Positions 40,601 to 51,189 of a stretch of 64,000 nucleotides of DNA are shown one piece after another; within the stretch, counting starts at the first letter, position 1, and each line of letters starts with the position of its first letter. Made by a program: the position numbers and the translations under genes. The notes under the pieces are model-generated. The model was given only the letters and a program-made list of their open reading frames with translations. It was not told the DNA's origin and made no database searches. This DNA is from Dysidea avara (lineage: Eukaryota > Porifera > Demospongiae > Dictyoceratida > Dysideidae): the NCBI RefSeq assembly GCF_963678975.1, contig NC_089281.1, forward strand, positions 3,931,277 through 3,995,276, read 5' to 3'.

Positions 40601-40756
40601 GTGAGGTAACAATAGCTAATGTAGCCATGTTGTTACTCATAGAGCAATGCCAGGAGCAATAAAGGAGTTTATGATGACATGTTGGCTAGACTCACTCCAG
40701 TCAGCTTGAGGAAATATCAATTCTCTAAGAAACGCAAGAACAGTGCTGCTACTTAA
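25646..40756 (+). CDS. ASPG: L-asparaginase with ankyrin repeats (60-kDa lysophospholipase type)
   Basis: Fifteen exons: 25646-25736, 25995-26109, 27497-27734, 27869-27952, 28155-28281, 29347-29459, 29512-29697, 30098-30211, 31459-31581, 31660-31755, 33296-33459, 35242-35325, 35640-35739, 36702-36770, 40643-40756. All borders are GT/AG and phases fit, giving 1,818 nt and 605 residues, close to vertebrate ASPG. The asparaginase domain (about 13-370) has both catalytic threonine motifs: NTGGSIG (Thr19) and HGTDTM, plus [20 protein letters not shown], and [10 protein letters not shown]. Ankyrin repeats follow ([29 protein letters not shown]). The tail is basic ([11 protein letters not shown]). 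Reaction: asparagine to aspartate plus ammonia; mammalian members also have lysophospholipase and PAF acetylhydrolase activity. Cytosolic expected (no signal peptide). The 3.9-kb last intron is packed with transposons. Confidence 0.93.
26110..27496. other. ASPG intron 2, no gene seen
   Basis: 1.4-kb AT-rich intron with canonical GT/AG ends. No recognisable transposon with matched ends, RNA or extra exon was found. Confidence 0.5.
29046..29243. mobile_element. Small TIR element (TACCGTA family)
   Basis: Ends taccgtaaatg and catttacggta are inverted, with 'gaaagtttgg' and 'ccaatcttttgg' inside. In ASPG intron 5. Related to 49537-49728 and to degenerate pieces near 46735-46860. A TA target is likely but not proven. 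Confidence 0.6.
30310..30985 (+). repeat. tRNA-derived SINE-like repeat in ASPG intron 8
   Basis: The head at 30316-30395 has the A-box-like 'tagccaagtggttagagta' and B-box-like 'ggtttcaggttcgatgc', typical of a Pol III promoter. The body shares motifs with 22889-24320 and 47160-48140. No tRNA cloverleaf could be completed, so it is not called a tRNA gene. Confidence 0.6.
31003..31360. mobile_element. hAT-like MITE
   Basis: Ends tagggttgggtgatatttc and aaatatcgcccaaccctta-like (…cgcccaaccct a at 31360) are inverted. The flanks gtatagtg and gtgtggtg match at 6 of 8 positions, a decayed 8-bp duplication. In ASPG intron 8. Confidence 0.65.
32611..32709. repeat. Foldback hairpin in ASPG intron 10
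   Basis: Arms contain 'actcgtgctctgcctg' and its complement 'caggcagagcactcgt', closing on 'agttatacaa' and 'tgtgtaact'. The design (a GTTAC end plus a TGCCTGATAT core) resembles 11434-11537. Confidence 0.6.
32766..33242. mobile_element. hAT-like MITE just before ASPG exon 11
   Basis: Starts tagggctggg and ends cgctcagcccta. Flanks ttgtatgt and ctgcatgt match at 6 of 8. It ends only 53 bp before exon 11, so it lies close to that exon's branch-point region. Confidence 0.65.
34114..34790. mobile_element. hAT-like non-autonomous element with 8-bp target duplication
   Basis: Flanked by perfect tactgtat at 34106-34113 and 34791-34798. Inverted ends cagcgttgaaaccgg and ccggttttaatgctg. The interior repeats 'agccacgcccacttat'-like phrases but codes for nothing. 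A left-end relative is at 12786-13060. In ASPG intron 11. Confidence 0.78.
35761..35917. repeat. Perfect long hairpin in ASPG intron 13
   Basis: 48-nt arms (35761-35808 and 35870-35917) are exact reverse complements. Between them is a second inner stem around gctaataaagcac and gtgctttattagc. Transcribed as part of the ASPG pre-mRNA. Confidence 0.85.
36120..36600. repeat. Dispersed repeat copy related to 11270-11545, with hairpins
   Basis: Shares 'ttaggtatg', 'atccagtgg', 'actcgt', 'ggtgattgatc' and 'aggctatcagcc' in order with the 11270 copy. Continues with inverted copies of 'aaagagtgctttattg' near 36405-36485. In ASPG intron 13. Confidence 0.55.
37086..37635 (+). mobile_element. hAT-like element, right end lost
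   Basis: Starts tagggctgggacgaagcttc and is similar throughout to the complete copy at 38807-39367, including the segment 'aattacaaataaatgtcgtt'. The right terminal 'ccagcccta' is missing. Confidence 0.6.
37803..38593. mobile_element. hAT-like MITE rich in ATCGATTAATC
   Basis: Ends ctgtagggctctcag and gtgagagcccta are inverted. Flanks gtgaaata (37795-37802) and gtgaaatg (38594-38601) match at 7 of 8. Both subterminal zones carry many attaatcgatta repeats, possible transposase-binding sites. Confidence 0.65.
38807..39367 (+). mobile_element. hAT-like non-autonomous element, complete
   Basis: Starts tagggctgggacaaagcttc and ends catcccagcccta. Flanks gattcagg and gattcagt match at 7 of 8. Subterminal 'cgaagcttcg' palindromes lie near both ends. 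Confidence 0.72.
39600..40222. mobile_element. TIR element with GTGACCCACTGAGC ends
   Basis: gtgacccactgagcaaaaac at the left pairs with gttttcgctcagtgggtcac at the right, one mismatch apart. 620 bp, no transposase. Target duplication unclear. In the last ASPG intron. Confidence 0.65.
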
Positions 40757-41251
40757 TCTCCCTGTATATATTAATGTATGTGGTCACAGTCAATAATTTT
40801 TGTATTAATTCTTGATTTATAATATGTTGGTTCATTGTCATTTATATGAATATGTTGGTTCATTGTCAAATTATGTTTATCTCAACTATATGTCCATATA
40901 GGAACCTCAGGGACACCCAGTATGAATCTCAAAATTCTTTGAAAGACTGTTCTTGTATGTAGTAAGTTGTTTAGTTGGGCATGGGTCAACCAGTCAGGGT
41001 CTTTCCTTCTATTAAAACTAGTGGAGTATTTTGATTTGTACCACTCTTAAGTCTTACTCCTAATTTTGGCCATCTCTCTCATCCAAAGTACCTCCCTAAA
41101 TCTGTCCTGGTTAACTCAGTGCTATGTGTATCACTTGGTACTTCAAAATTTACTGCTCCAAGACAGAATTGAATCATACCGTATAATGGAAAAGTTTGAC
41201 AAGTGTGATGAATTGTATTGCAAATTTTTCATCTTGCATTTAGTGTATCAT

Positions 41252-41790
41252 CAGTACAGTAGTACTGTATATTAGGGACCATGCAGTTTTGGGCTTTCTT
41301 GCCCAAAAATTTCACCCTAAAACCAGCCTCAAATTTCCTTCATAACAGCTTGGCAATATTGGTTAGGCATAGCCAAGCCCAAAAATGCCTTCAGAATGAC
41401 CCCAAACCCTTCCAATAAGTTTCTACAAAATTTAAAAAAATTTCTATTTAACAGAATTTTATTCTGACTAACTAACTAACTGATACCTTCAGCCAGGCAT
41501 AACTCGACAATGGATAAGGCTACGGGCTTGATGTTTAACTGTTCAACGTTGCTTCGTCCCGAGATGTACCTTTTTGCCAACCGCAGTACGTACAATGGAC
41601 TTACCTTTGTCCTCCTTTATGTTCCGGTTCTTTATGCTGGCAACGCAAGGTGTCAATTTGCGATAGCGCAATACGGCTTCCCTCTGGCTGTGTCATGCTT
41701 TTCACCCACATTTTCCGTAACAACTGGATTCATTGCAGAGAAGTTTCTTTTACTGTTCTTCGTTTGTAACACTGTGTAACAAGTGGAACA
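41252..41790 (+). repeat. Dispersed repeat, CAGTAC..TAGTACTG family
   Basis: Starts cagtacagtagtactg followed by 'tattaggga'. Contains 'catagccaagcccaaaaatg', a (ctaa)n run and 'ccttcagccaggcataactc', parallel to 12200-12500 and 57860-58500. An 89-codon frame at 41510-41779 falls inside it and is not called a gene. Confidence 0.6.
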
Positions 41791-41956
41791 TAGCTACAAA
41801 TGAAGTGTAATGGCCACCTCACTTTTCAGTGCGTAATTGATTATTGGGGCGCATTCAGGCCCAAAATTATTTTATGGAATGCCTGGCACCATTCTTTCTT
41901 TTACTGTGGTACACATGGATTCAGTAGTCATAATTGTGTTATTAAAAAGTAAACAA

Positions 41957-42234
41957 ACAAGTAGAAGGAAAAATTAGGAATTTTAAGCTGGAATAGGGAT
42001 CAAAGAACAAAAAAGCAGGGAAACAAGGGAACAGCTAAAAAGTTGTGAAACAAGGGAGGTTGCCTATACCTGCAGATATACTAGTGGACATCTAATCCCT
42101 ATAACCATGACTGAATTAGGGGTCTTCTAGTATATCTGGAGGTATAGGCAACCTCCCTTGTTTCACAACTTTTTAGCTTTTCCCTGCTTTTTTCCTAATC
42201 CAGTTTAAAATTCCTAATTTTTTCTTCTACTTGT
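41957..42234. mobile_element. Foldback MITE (ACAAGTA family)
   Basis: Near-perfect inverted arms: 'acaagtagaaggaaaaatta' pairs at the right end, and 'aaagttgtgaaacaaggg' with 'cccttgtttcacaacttt'. Its ends match those at 13149-13367. Confidence 0.7.
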
Positions 42235-43262
42235 TCTCTTATAAAGTAGGTGCTAAATTTGACAAAATATCCATAAGTGCCCCAAAAAGTATGCATTTAG
42301 ATCTATGATTTTTGATTTTTGTCAATAAATTTGTCAATACTGGTGGAGTATGGATTCGTCAAATTTTCCTTTCATCAAAATTTCCTGCTTTGTGGTACAT
42401 TATTACTTGTCAAAATACTTGATTGTCTTAAATTTCATTTTTCCTTGTCAAATATTTGTGCTATAAAGAACGACTGACATGCACTCCATCAGTTCAAAAT
42501 GAAAAAAATGTACACATTTGATTCACAAGATGTGGTGAATAGCTATCAGCCCTTTATTTTTGTTGTAGGTGGAATCAAGCACACTGCTTTGTGGCGTGCA
42601 ATTTCACTCATGTTTTTGCTTCTTTTACCAGTAAACTATATGCATGGTGAAATGGATTTATCTAAGGAAATGGTGTTGTTTACAGTGTAGTGAATTTCAT
42701 CCAAGGGGGTATGACAGCCCATGTGAACTGCATAAATTATGCTATGCTTGAAAATAGTTATATGTGAGTCTGTAGAAATAATTGATGGAAAATTTGACAG
42801 GGTCCTAATGTAAGAATAGATCTACCTGGCACATACTATATTTGTACATGTACATGACATAAAATTTTCGGAGACTATAGGGGAGCAAAAATTATGAATT
42901 TGAACAAGAAGAATATAGGGATCATAAATTGTGATCATGAAAAAACTGCGTAAACAAGAAGTATACTAGGGACAGAGAAGGGATCACTGAGGTGGTAATG
43001 TGAACTTATTTTGCCATTTCTCTATAGTTCTATACAGTGACTACTGTCCATCAATTCAAAGTTTCACAAATTTGACTTCCAAACTGTAGCTATATATATG
43101 ATATATGTGGTAAATTTGCTATTTATTTTTTGTTCAGTGTCAGAGATTTAGCAAGTCATAGGAAGAGTTTTGGCTTGCATTAAAAAATATAATATAACAT
43201 GCACATGTAGGATATGCAACAGAAATTAATCCAGTAATTACACCAACAAAACAATTATATAG

Positions 43263-45256
43263 CTACCATGACCCGATCCACACAGTGTTAGTCATCTGTC
43301 CTTCAGCATTTCGACCTCCCAGTACAATTATTTCATTACTGATGCTAATGGCTGCTGGTCCACCTCGGGCTAGTGGAAGATATCCCACAACATCCCAGCG
43401 ATGATTGATTTTGTTAAATGCATGAATCTCTTTGGTACGGGTGACTTTATCTTCTCCTACCCATTTAGCTCCTCCAATAATTAACAAATGTCCATTAATG
43501 CAAACAGCAGCTGCATGATACCATGGGATGTCTTGGGCTACATTCCAGTCCAGTTGATGTCTTACTAAATCATCCATGCTGGCAGTAAACATTGCAAGAG
43601 AACCTTTTGCACTTTGATCAAACCCTCCCAGCAAGTAAAGCTTGTCACCGACTGCAACAAATTGCTGCCAGCAATGTGGTTGTGGTAGGTCTCCGCAAGT
43701 GTACCACTGTCCTATGGTACTATCAAACATCTCAGTAGAGGCTAATGTTGTATACTTATTCCTACCACCAGCAACTATAAGCTTTCTCTGACAGGTAGTG
43801 GCGCTAGCAAGGTGTCTTGGTGTAGCCATTGTAGTGAAATTCTCTAGTGTGTAACCATCTGTTAATCTATAAATTTTACTAGTGACTTCTCCATGATTGT
43901 CCTTTCCTCCTACAGTGATCAAGTGGCCATTAAATGCTGCCAAAGCAAAATGTGAATAAGGACTATCAATTGATGACCATGAATTGTTGAATACATCATA
44001 AATGTCTATCCTGCGTAATACATCCAGTGTGTTGTCATAACAACCAGCCACATAAGCTCTACCAGTCAAATATACTGCTGTGTGGAGTACACGACCTACT
44101 GGTGCAAGAGATCCCTCCTCCCAGGTTATGTCTGTACATCCAGTGAATGGAGTATTACCAGATGAAATGCTGTGTTGCTATATATAATAAAATACATGGA
44201 TATATTTGATAATTATTTTAATTACAGAATTACACATGCAGAGAATAATCTATTATTCATGTTGTGTTTGTACCCAACTATCTCTGTTTAATTATGTCCT
44301 AGCTCATGATCATTTCGCTGAACAATTGTGCACACATCAGCAATTATCATTTAATTTAGGCTACTAAGAGTTATACAAGCAAATGCAGGAGTGCAAACAA
44401 TGTCTTGGCTGGGCTATCTGGTTTCACTGGACCAGCTCAAGTTGAGTGGGAAGAAACAGCTTAGTAAAATTTTCAAAGTTGATATCTATATAAAGTTCTC
44501 TGTTTATATCACAACAATGTTTTTAATTTCACTAGCCTTTTATTGAATGTTTTTCATCAAATTTTCTGCAAAACATAGTCCACACGTACAGGTTATTACC
44601 ATTTCCCATTATGGCAATCATCAAGCTGTTCAATTGAAATGTGGTTGATATACGTTTAGGAAATGCAGTAAATGGCATATTTGACTGTAAAGGAATATGT
44701 ATACTATATTATGTTAAATTCAGAAAAGTTCCATACCCAGATGGTGACATAATCCACAAGTTACCCATACTGGCAACATAGACTCAGTTTTACATTGCAT
44801 ATAAAATTATCTGACATTGTATTTACTTCATATACCAACAATCAGGTTGAGAGATTTCAAATGTATAAGTAGGTCGGATGTGCATTGGTAAGTTCTGCCT
44901 AGGAAGGAGTAGAGGAGTGAGTGTGCATCATTATATATTTCATTAGGGACCTGCTGCTGAAATAGCAGGGAGTCAGAAACATGTTAGCTACTAAAACTTA
45001 AATGTAAACAATCCCAGACCAGACTTGATCCACAGACAGCTTGCAATTGGTTTTTCCTTCAAAATATATTATAATAATGATTACAGTAGCTAAATGTGCT
45101 CAAAGATATCTGAACTATTGTCAGGTGTTTGATACTTGCTTCATTAATTGGGGTATACAGTACTTTGCTCTGTACTTATGAAATTGAACTTGAATACTCT
45201 TTTTTATGATTTGTGACTAGCTAAATCACTAAGTTAATTATAACCTGTTGTTGTTG

Positions 45257-45287
<31 letters not shown>

Positions 45288-48051
45288 TGATGTGAAGGTT
45301 CTGATAATGGCTCCTGTTCAGCAACCCACCATTTCATTGGACTTATCCTGACATAACCACTCTTTTGACTGTTGATCTCTATTGTTCTTTTAACTGTAAC
45401 TGAGACTTGATGTGCTGAGGGACGATCCTTAGGATTATCATCCAGACAAGAAATTGCTAATAGTTTTATATCCGTGGCATCTTCTGTCATCATATCTAGG
45501 TATCTATGCCGTCTTTGTGACTCTGATAGATATATTCTCCCTCCAGTGTCAGGATCAAACTGTACCCAGGATACTGGTTGGGGCCACACTTGGGTTATTG
45601 TGTAAAGAATTACTCCACCATAGGAGAATATGTCCAAGGATAAACCATAAATCGGGTTATCAGCTAATGATTCAGGAGGCATGAAATCTGTTGTACCAGG
45701 GGCTTTGGTCATTGTCTGGTTATCTCTATTTTGTACTATTTTGGCAACACCTAAGTCAGTAATTTTGGCCTGAAGACAGTGGCTCAACAGTATGTTATTA
45801 GGAGTGAGATCACGATGTACAATTGGGGGATTTCTACTATGGAGGTACCTTACACCAAGGCACACTTCATCCAATATAGTTAGCTTTACATTCAGGGGAA
45901 TTTTCTCATGCATTTCTATCAGATTCCTTAGGCTAAGTTCCATCTTCTCCATCACCATAACAGGTAACCTTGACTCATCCATGGTGGGGTAGTACACTCC
46001 TAAATAACACACACTGTAGTTACTAAGTGCACACACATGTGTGCACACATCACGGCATGTACACACAGATGCATACGTATACCAGCACTGCTTGAAGTTT
46101 CTTAGTTTACTACAGTGGTATATCCCCAGTATATGGAACAGTTAATTGTTTGTTATTTTAGTAGTTTTTCAGTAAACCCGCATTCACTGATGTTTACTGA
46201 GAGTTTAAAACTTAGTAAAACAATTATGTTCCATATGCTTAAAGTTACTGACATTTTACTATCAGTATAACTACAGTACAGCAGCTTAACAAATTAGTAA
46301 ACTAAGAACCTTCAAGCAGTGCAGTATGTAGCAAAGTAAAAGCAAAGTACTAGTTGTGTGGCATGGCTTTTGCAGCACAGTGTTGTGTACATATTCAGAC
46401 ACTTGAGTCAGCTACAGTACTATACCATGGCCATTTAGCTAATTCTCCTGGGGAAGTACTATATAGTAACCTTCAGTGCCATATGTCATGAACTGTGGTT
46501 GAGGAACCTGAAGTCCCACATAATATATAGACCCCAACTCCCAGTAAAATTATATGGCTACATGGGCATATGCTTCCTGCTTCCTCCAGAATACAAAGAG
46601 TACAGTATAATATTGACTGGAGCAATGTGAGTAAAGTTTCTTTCTTCAGGAAACAACATCAGTATAAGTATATAGCTGGAAGTCACTGGCATCACCTGGG
46701 ACTTTGAGATTACCAGGCCACAAATGATTGGTGTTTTGCCAAACTAAAATCCTTTGTCCAGTATTAACTAACAGCAGATTTGCCAAACTTTTTTTCTTGC
46801 CAAAATCCTATTGTGACAAATTCGCCAAAGTTTCCTCCCATCAATCTTTCCTGCTATATGATATGCATCAAATATACAAAAATCTTTTAAGAAAAATTAA
46901 GGGAAACCACCATGATGATGATACTCTCTCACAGATAGAGGTGTAAACAGCAGGCACATGCTTTCCTCTGATAACAGGCTCTCATTGATGATACAGTTGT
47001 GACCTACTGCTGCCTGACACCCATTATATGTATGATATACAATCACTACATCTACACTACACAAAAGCAAAGCATTTTGTTGCTGTACGTTAGGTCTAGC
47101 CAGAAAAATTGGATCCTGTGTTTCACCCAGGTACTATATATAAAGGAGTTAGTGTAGGAAATTTTTCTTGGCAAGGGCTATCACCTTGCAGGAGCATTCT
47201 TACAGTTGAAGGTGGACTCCTGAAGTCCTATCTGTTATGAGAGACATGGGAAAATGGCATTTCAGTGCTTCTCTATGTATATAGCTCTTGATGATACAGT
47301 GGCGTGGATGCTTTCCCTAGTAAATACCTAGGCCACATGGCCATTTACAACTAGAAAAATGATGTGAGTATTCATAAATACACAAACACACACACACACA
47401 AAGCCAAAGCAAATTAGTCTCTTGCAGCCATGCGAAGCACAGCTATACCCAAAATCCTACATGGACCTTCTTCACCCATTATGTGAGACATATTGGTTGC
47501 TTCCCCAGTTAACACCAGGTAGCCATTGATGTTATGTTGTACAGCTGGGTGGGCTGCTTCCCCAATTCAAAGAAACCAGGTCCCCATTAAGCAAACGGGG
47601 ACCTGTTGGCCTGACACACACACCTATACACACACACACACACACACACACAACTATACACACACACACAAAGCAAAGCCTTTGACTGCCATTGGCACGG
47701 TCTCGCCTACCCAGTGAACCAGCACTGGGCACCTGTGTGCTACTCAGGCGTTAGGAGTCAGCACAGGCAAATCCTCCGTGGGCAGGACCAGTAACCCACA
47801 GGAGGCTGTGCCATGTCTCACAGGTGAAGGTGTGGGCACCTGAGCATGAAATCTCACCTGGACCTTCACCTACTATATGAGACATGGACAGTTGGCATTT
47901 GCTTCCCCAGTTGGCACCAAGTCTCCGTTTTAACAGCTGGATAGACTAGGAGTAAAGTTTGTTGCTCAAGGAAACAACAACAACACCAAAGTGGGCATAG
48001 TAACCGGGAATCAAACCTTGAACATTTCGATTACCAGGGCAATGCTCTAGC

Positions 48052-48138
<87 letters not shown>

Positions 48139-48789
48139 GCAGCGACCATCCCTTCACATAGAGAGGAAGGCTCTCTATGTTGGCAGTCTATGCAGTGTTT
48201 TGTAGGTCTGTATAGGCTCTGTGTAACTGTTTTTCTTTGGCTTCAGTTTGTTAAACTTCTAGCTAAGAGACATGAGGGTGGAAGGTCCGGATAACGGTTA
48301 GGGTAAGGGTAAGCGTTAGACTGTACGTATGTGTTTTAGCTCTGGTAAGGAAGAACAGCTCATGCCGATGACCAAGAGGAGAATAATAAATCAATCAATC
48401 AATCAATCAATCAACAGCAACAAACAAACAAAACAAAACAAAACAAAAAGCTCTCTATGCAAAGAGGCGCTCGCTGCCAGACTACATACACCTAAACAAA
48501 AAAACAAAAAAAACATACACCTACCAAGAAACTGGACGATGCATGGATGGCGAAGTGTACTCCAAATTTGACATTCACGTAGAAAATCTTCCGTGATCTT
48601 GCTGTGTTCGCCTCCTTGTGCATATTGCAGCAGAATTTCGTGAACCTCCTTTGCAGCACAAACTGTTCCCCCATAATCAACCTCAAAAACTCTCCCGTAA
48701 GCACCCCTGCCAATTTCCTCTCCTGTAGGGCGTACTCCATGCAGAGCAAGTTCAGACCAGTTAGTTCCAGCAGTAGTTCTACTAGCCAT
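43263..48789 (-). CDS. Protein kinase (TKL-like) with polyglutamine linker and C-terminal Kelch propeller
   Basis: Three minus-strand exons: 48789-48525, 45999-45245, 44177-43263 (phases 1 and 0; 644 residues). The kinase domain (about 22-295) has glycine loop GRGAYGRVFE, Lys47 in CAAKEV, Glu72 in FLREC, HRDLTPNN with catalytic Asp152, DLG in place of DFG at 170-172, PPES in place of APE, and conserved FSYGG and RPSA segments. A Gln tract (CAG/CAA, about 326-340) ends exon 2. Six Kelch-type blades follow, each with a Gly-rich turn (VGGKD, AGGRN, LGGFD, IGGAK, LGGRN). Active Ser/Thr (or dual) kinase with a protein-binding propeller is expected. The start at 48789 has a good context (gagATGg); an in-frame ATG at 48897 would add 36 residues. 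This layout resembles expanded kinase families of sponges (recollection). Intron 1 is full of SINE-like repeats. Confidence 0.86.
44944..45050 (+). repeat. Dispersed repeat shared with 16108-16290
   Basis: Short copy with 'gtcagaaacatgttagctac' and 'atcccagaccagact', in the kinase-Kelch intron 2. Confidence 0.4.
45246..45290. repeat. Coding CAG/CAA trinucleotide repeat
   Basis: About 15 glutamine codons in kinase exon 2, ending exactly at the splice donor; pure CAG at the 5' side and CAA at the 3' side on the minus strand. Confidence 0.9.
46590..48140. repeat. SINE-like repeats and microsatellites in kinase intron 1
   Basis: Multiple fragments of the family at 22889-24320 (gagacatggacagttggcat, ccagtgaaccagcactggg, gcttccccagttggcaccaa). 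A reverse tRNA-like head lies near 48005-48050. CA runs lie at 47630-47670 and a long one at 48051-48134. Confidence 0.6.
48051..48134. repeat. (CA)n microsatellite
   Basis: About 42 uninterrupted CA dinucleotides. Confidence 0.97.
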
Positions 48790-48975
48790 CTCACATAAAT
48801 TAAAAGATCCGTTACTGGGGCGTGGCTGCAGTGTATAGGGGCTCGCGTAATACAGTTCACACGTGATCTCAATGTCGTCTCTCACCCTGCTGGTCATGAT
48901 GTGCAGGTGTCTAATGCAGACCCGAACAAGACGTTGAACAAGCTGAGGGGATCAGATCGCAGTATGGATTGAAAG

Positions 48976-49023
48976 ATGGAAAAGGAGGTTGTAGATGCTG
49001 TACTACCACGAGGACACTACCCG
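48976..49023 (+). CDS. Possible first coding exon of an unidentified plus-strand gene
   Basis: ATG at 48976 (aagATGg) opens 16 codons (MEKEVVDAVLPRGHYP) followed by a GTACGC donor-like site. It is divergent from the kinase-Kelch start 187 bp away, as in a bidirectional promoter. I could not find downstream exons in the following repeat-rich 14 kb. Unrecognised; may be chance. Confidence 0.25.
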
Positions 49024-49254
49024 GTACGCGGTAGCTAGCTAGCTAATCTATAACTAGTATAAGTTCAGTGTAGCTACGTTGAATCTGCTTTATTGTACTT
49101 TGTGCGGGAGGATCAAAGTGCCGCCGCGTGCTGTACTTTCCATATTGTACCAATTGGCATAACTGTACTCAGCAGCTAATTCAGTACAGTTATGCGGATA
49201 ATTGGGCAAATACAGTACAATTATGCAGAACAGTTATGTAAGGAATGTTACAAA

Positions 49255-49482
49255 AACAACCCCACTCAGACAGCATGATTGATCACGTGCATGATATTGC
49301 TCATATCCTATCACTGATGTATGTACCCTACCATTCAGTGATAGGATATGAGCAATATCATGCACGTGATCAATCATGCTGTCTGAGTGGGGTTGTTAGC
49401 ATATAGAACAGATATGATGCTATAACTTAGTCTGGAAATGTTAAAGACAAATTATAGCATCATATCTGTTCTATATGCTAAC
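49255..49482. repeat. Two adjacent near-perfect hairpins
   Basis: Hairpin 1 (49255-49397) has arms of about 63 nt starting aacaaccccactcagacagc. Hairpin 2 (49395-49482) has arms of about 31 nt starting gttagcatatagaacagata. They share the junction 'gtt'. No coding. Confidence 0.85.
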
Positions 49483-49536
49483 AGATTTCAATATTATTGT
49501 TTGAGTCATATATCTGATGGAAATTTACTCAAACCG

Positions 49537-49728
49537 ACCGTATAGAGAAAAACCTTTGGCGAATAGCCAGCTAATGAATTTGGCGAAATAAACTTTGGTG
49601 AATTTGATCTCAATCTTTAGCTATGAAGATGCTAATCTCAGGCACTACAAGTAATTGGCGGGTTAAACTTTGGCAAATTTGTAGCTAATTGCCAAATTCG
49701 CCCAAAGTTTCCTCTCCCTCTATACGGT
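49537..49728. mobile_element. Small TIR element (ACCGTATAGAG)
   Basis: accgtatagag at the left and ctctatacggt at the right, with 'aaacctttggcgaat' and 'attcgcccaaagtttcc' inside. Several internal 'tttggcgaa' units. Related to 29046-29243. Confidence 0.65.
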
Positions 49729-50316
49729 ATTCCACTAGTGTAGCTGCAGATGCAGGCGATATTCCTTTCATATAATGTCATGATCCTTATATACTTGAAT
49801 TTAAAATTCCTAATTTTCCTTGTACTAGTTTGTTTACTTTTTTGTAACATAATTAGCTATGTTTGGTAAATTAACAGGTGCATACTGCATTGAATGAAAG
49901 AATGGAGCAAGGAATTTCGTGAAACAAATTTCACGTCTGAACGCATGCCTCAATTATCAATGATTAAAACTCTTTCAGCTATGTTTTACTCATTACTGAA
50001 TTAACACAACAGTACAAGGGGTGCCTCTGCCAAACACTATGGAAATTTGTAGCATTAACTGTAGTCTACACTATTCTCATACCACATCTGTAAAAGTACA
50101 GAAATTTTATTGTGAGATAAGATTTTAGATATCAGTATGGTAGTATTGTATAGCACTTACAAAATAAGATCACAAAGTTTCTCCATAAGAACAACAACCA
50201 AAAACTAGTCACACATCACTTTAGTATTATAACTATCAGTTAGCTATCTATAGCCCTTCAATAATACAACCAGAAACATTCTTGAAGAATTTCACATTAA
50301 TTTTGTAATCACTATA
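49729..50316. other. Non-coding stretch, little seen
   Basis: A single end of the ACAAGTA foldback family (ttaaaattcctaattttcc) lies near 49800-49830. No gene was recognised in the rest. Confidence 0.4.
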
Positions 50317-51110
50317 TATATCAAGACACACGGTAGTGTGTCGTGCGGCCCAAGAAGCCGGCGCGCCACACCGTGAGTATATTGACAGGAAGAACGAAAA
50401 CGTCATTTTCACACCTTTGTATCTCGGTGATCACTTATCTGATTGGAACCAAATTTGCTACACAGTTGCCCGCCAGCCAAGGGAGTCTACATTCCAAATT
50501 TGAAGGAAATCGCTCCAGCCATTTCCGAGATACGAGCTGCCAAAGTTTCGTTTTTTTTTCTTCGTTTTTTTTTTCTTCTTCTTCTTCGTCTTTTCGCACA
50601 CTTGCAAAAATTGCTATAACAAGCAAACGCGTGCTCCGATCGCCTTGAAATTTGGCACACAGAAAGGGAGTCCAAAGGCGAATCCTAGCATCAAATTTGG
50701 TACAAATCCGATGAATGATTCAGGAGTTATGACCGATTATTCGCGTAAAACAAGATCGATTTGTTGTCACGCCTACAGGGTAAACCGCTTCATGGAATGA
50801 GTTGAAAATTGCTATGTAGATGGAGTAACCATCGTAGGAGTGCCTTTTGGTGGTTTGAAAGGAATCGAGATAAAGACCACGGAGATATGACACAAAACCC
50901 AACCTGTGTCACAATTACGCGATCGATTTTTATGAATAAAAAAAGTATTAGTTTTCACGCCTACTAGGCAAACCGCTTAGAGCAATGAGCTGAAAATCGG
51001 TGTATAGCTGGAATAATCTTCATAGAAAGTCCTTGCAGTAGTACAGAAGAATCGGATTACAAACCACTGAGTTATGATTCGAAAGCCAACTCCGTGTAGC
51101 AAATGCGAGA
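50317..51110 (+). repeat. Dispersed repeat with internal tandem duplication
   Basis: Better preserved relative of 46-1150. The last part holds two diverged tandem units, 50768-50935 and 50956-51110, each starting 'cacgccta...ggtaaaccgctt' or 'ggcaaaccgctt' and running through a 'gagataaagaccac' or 'cggattacaaaccac' segment. No intact reading frame. Confidence 0.6.
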
Positions 51111-51189
51111 TCGAGATACTCTAATAGAACAGTCACCCTAATAGAGCATTCGGCTAATTTATTTACTCCTCCATTATAGAATTTTATTA

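Larger units (their letters stand above)
40757..43262. other. Intergenic region between ASPG and the kinase-Kelch gene
   Basis: 2.5 kb between convergent genes. Holds repeats at 41252-41790 and 41957-42234 (listed separately), a degenerate 'cgtcaaattttcc' MITE-like zone at 42240-42430, and a short 'aacaagaagaatatagggatcat' piece near 42900. No exon was recognised. Confidence 0.5.

Noticed and set aside
41510..41779. 89-codon protein with hydrophobic stretches
   Set aside because: Inside the same dispersed repeat family; frame not shared.
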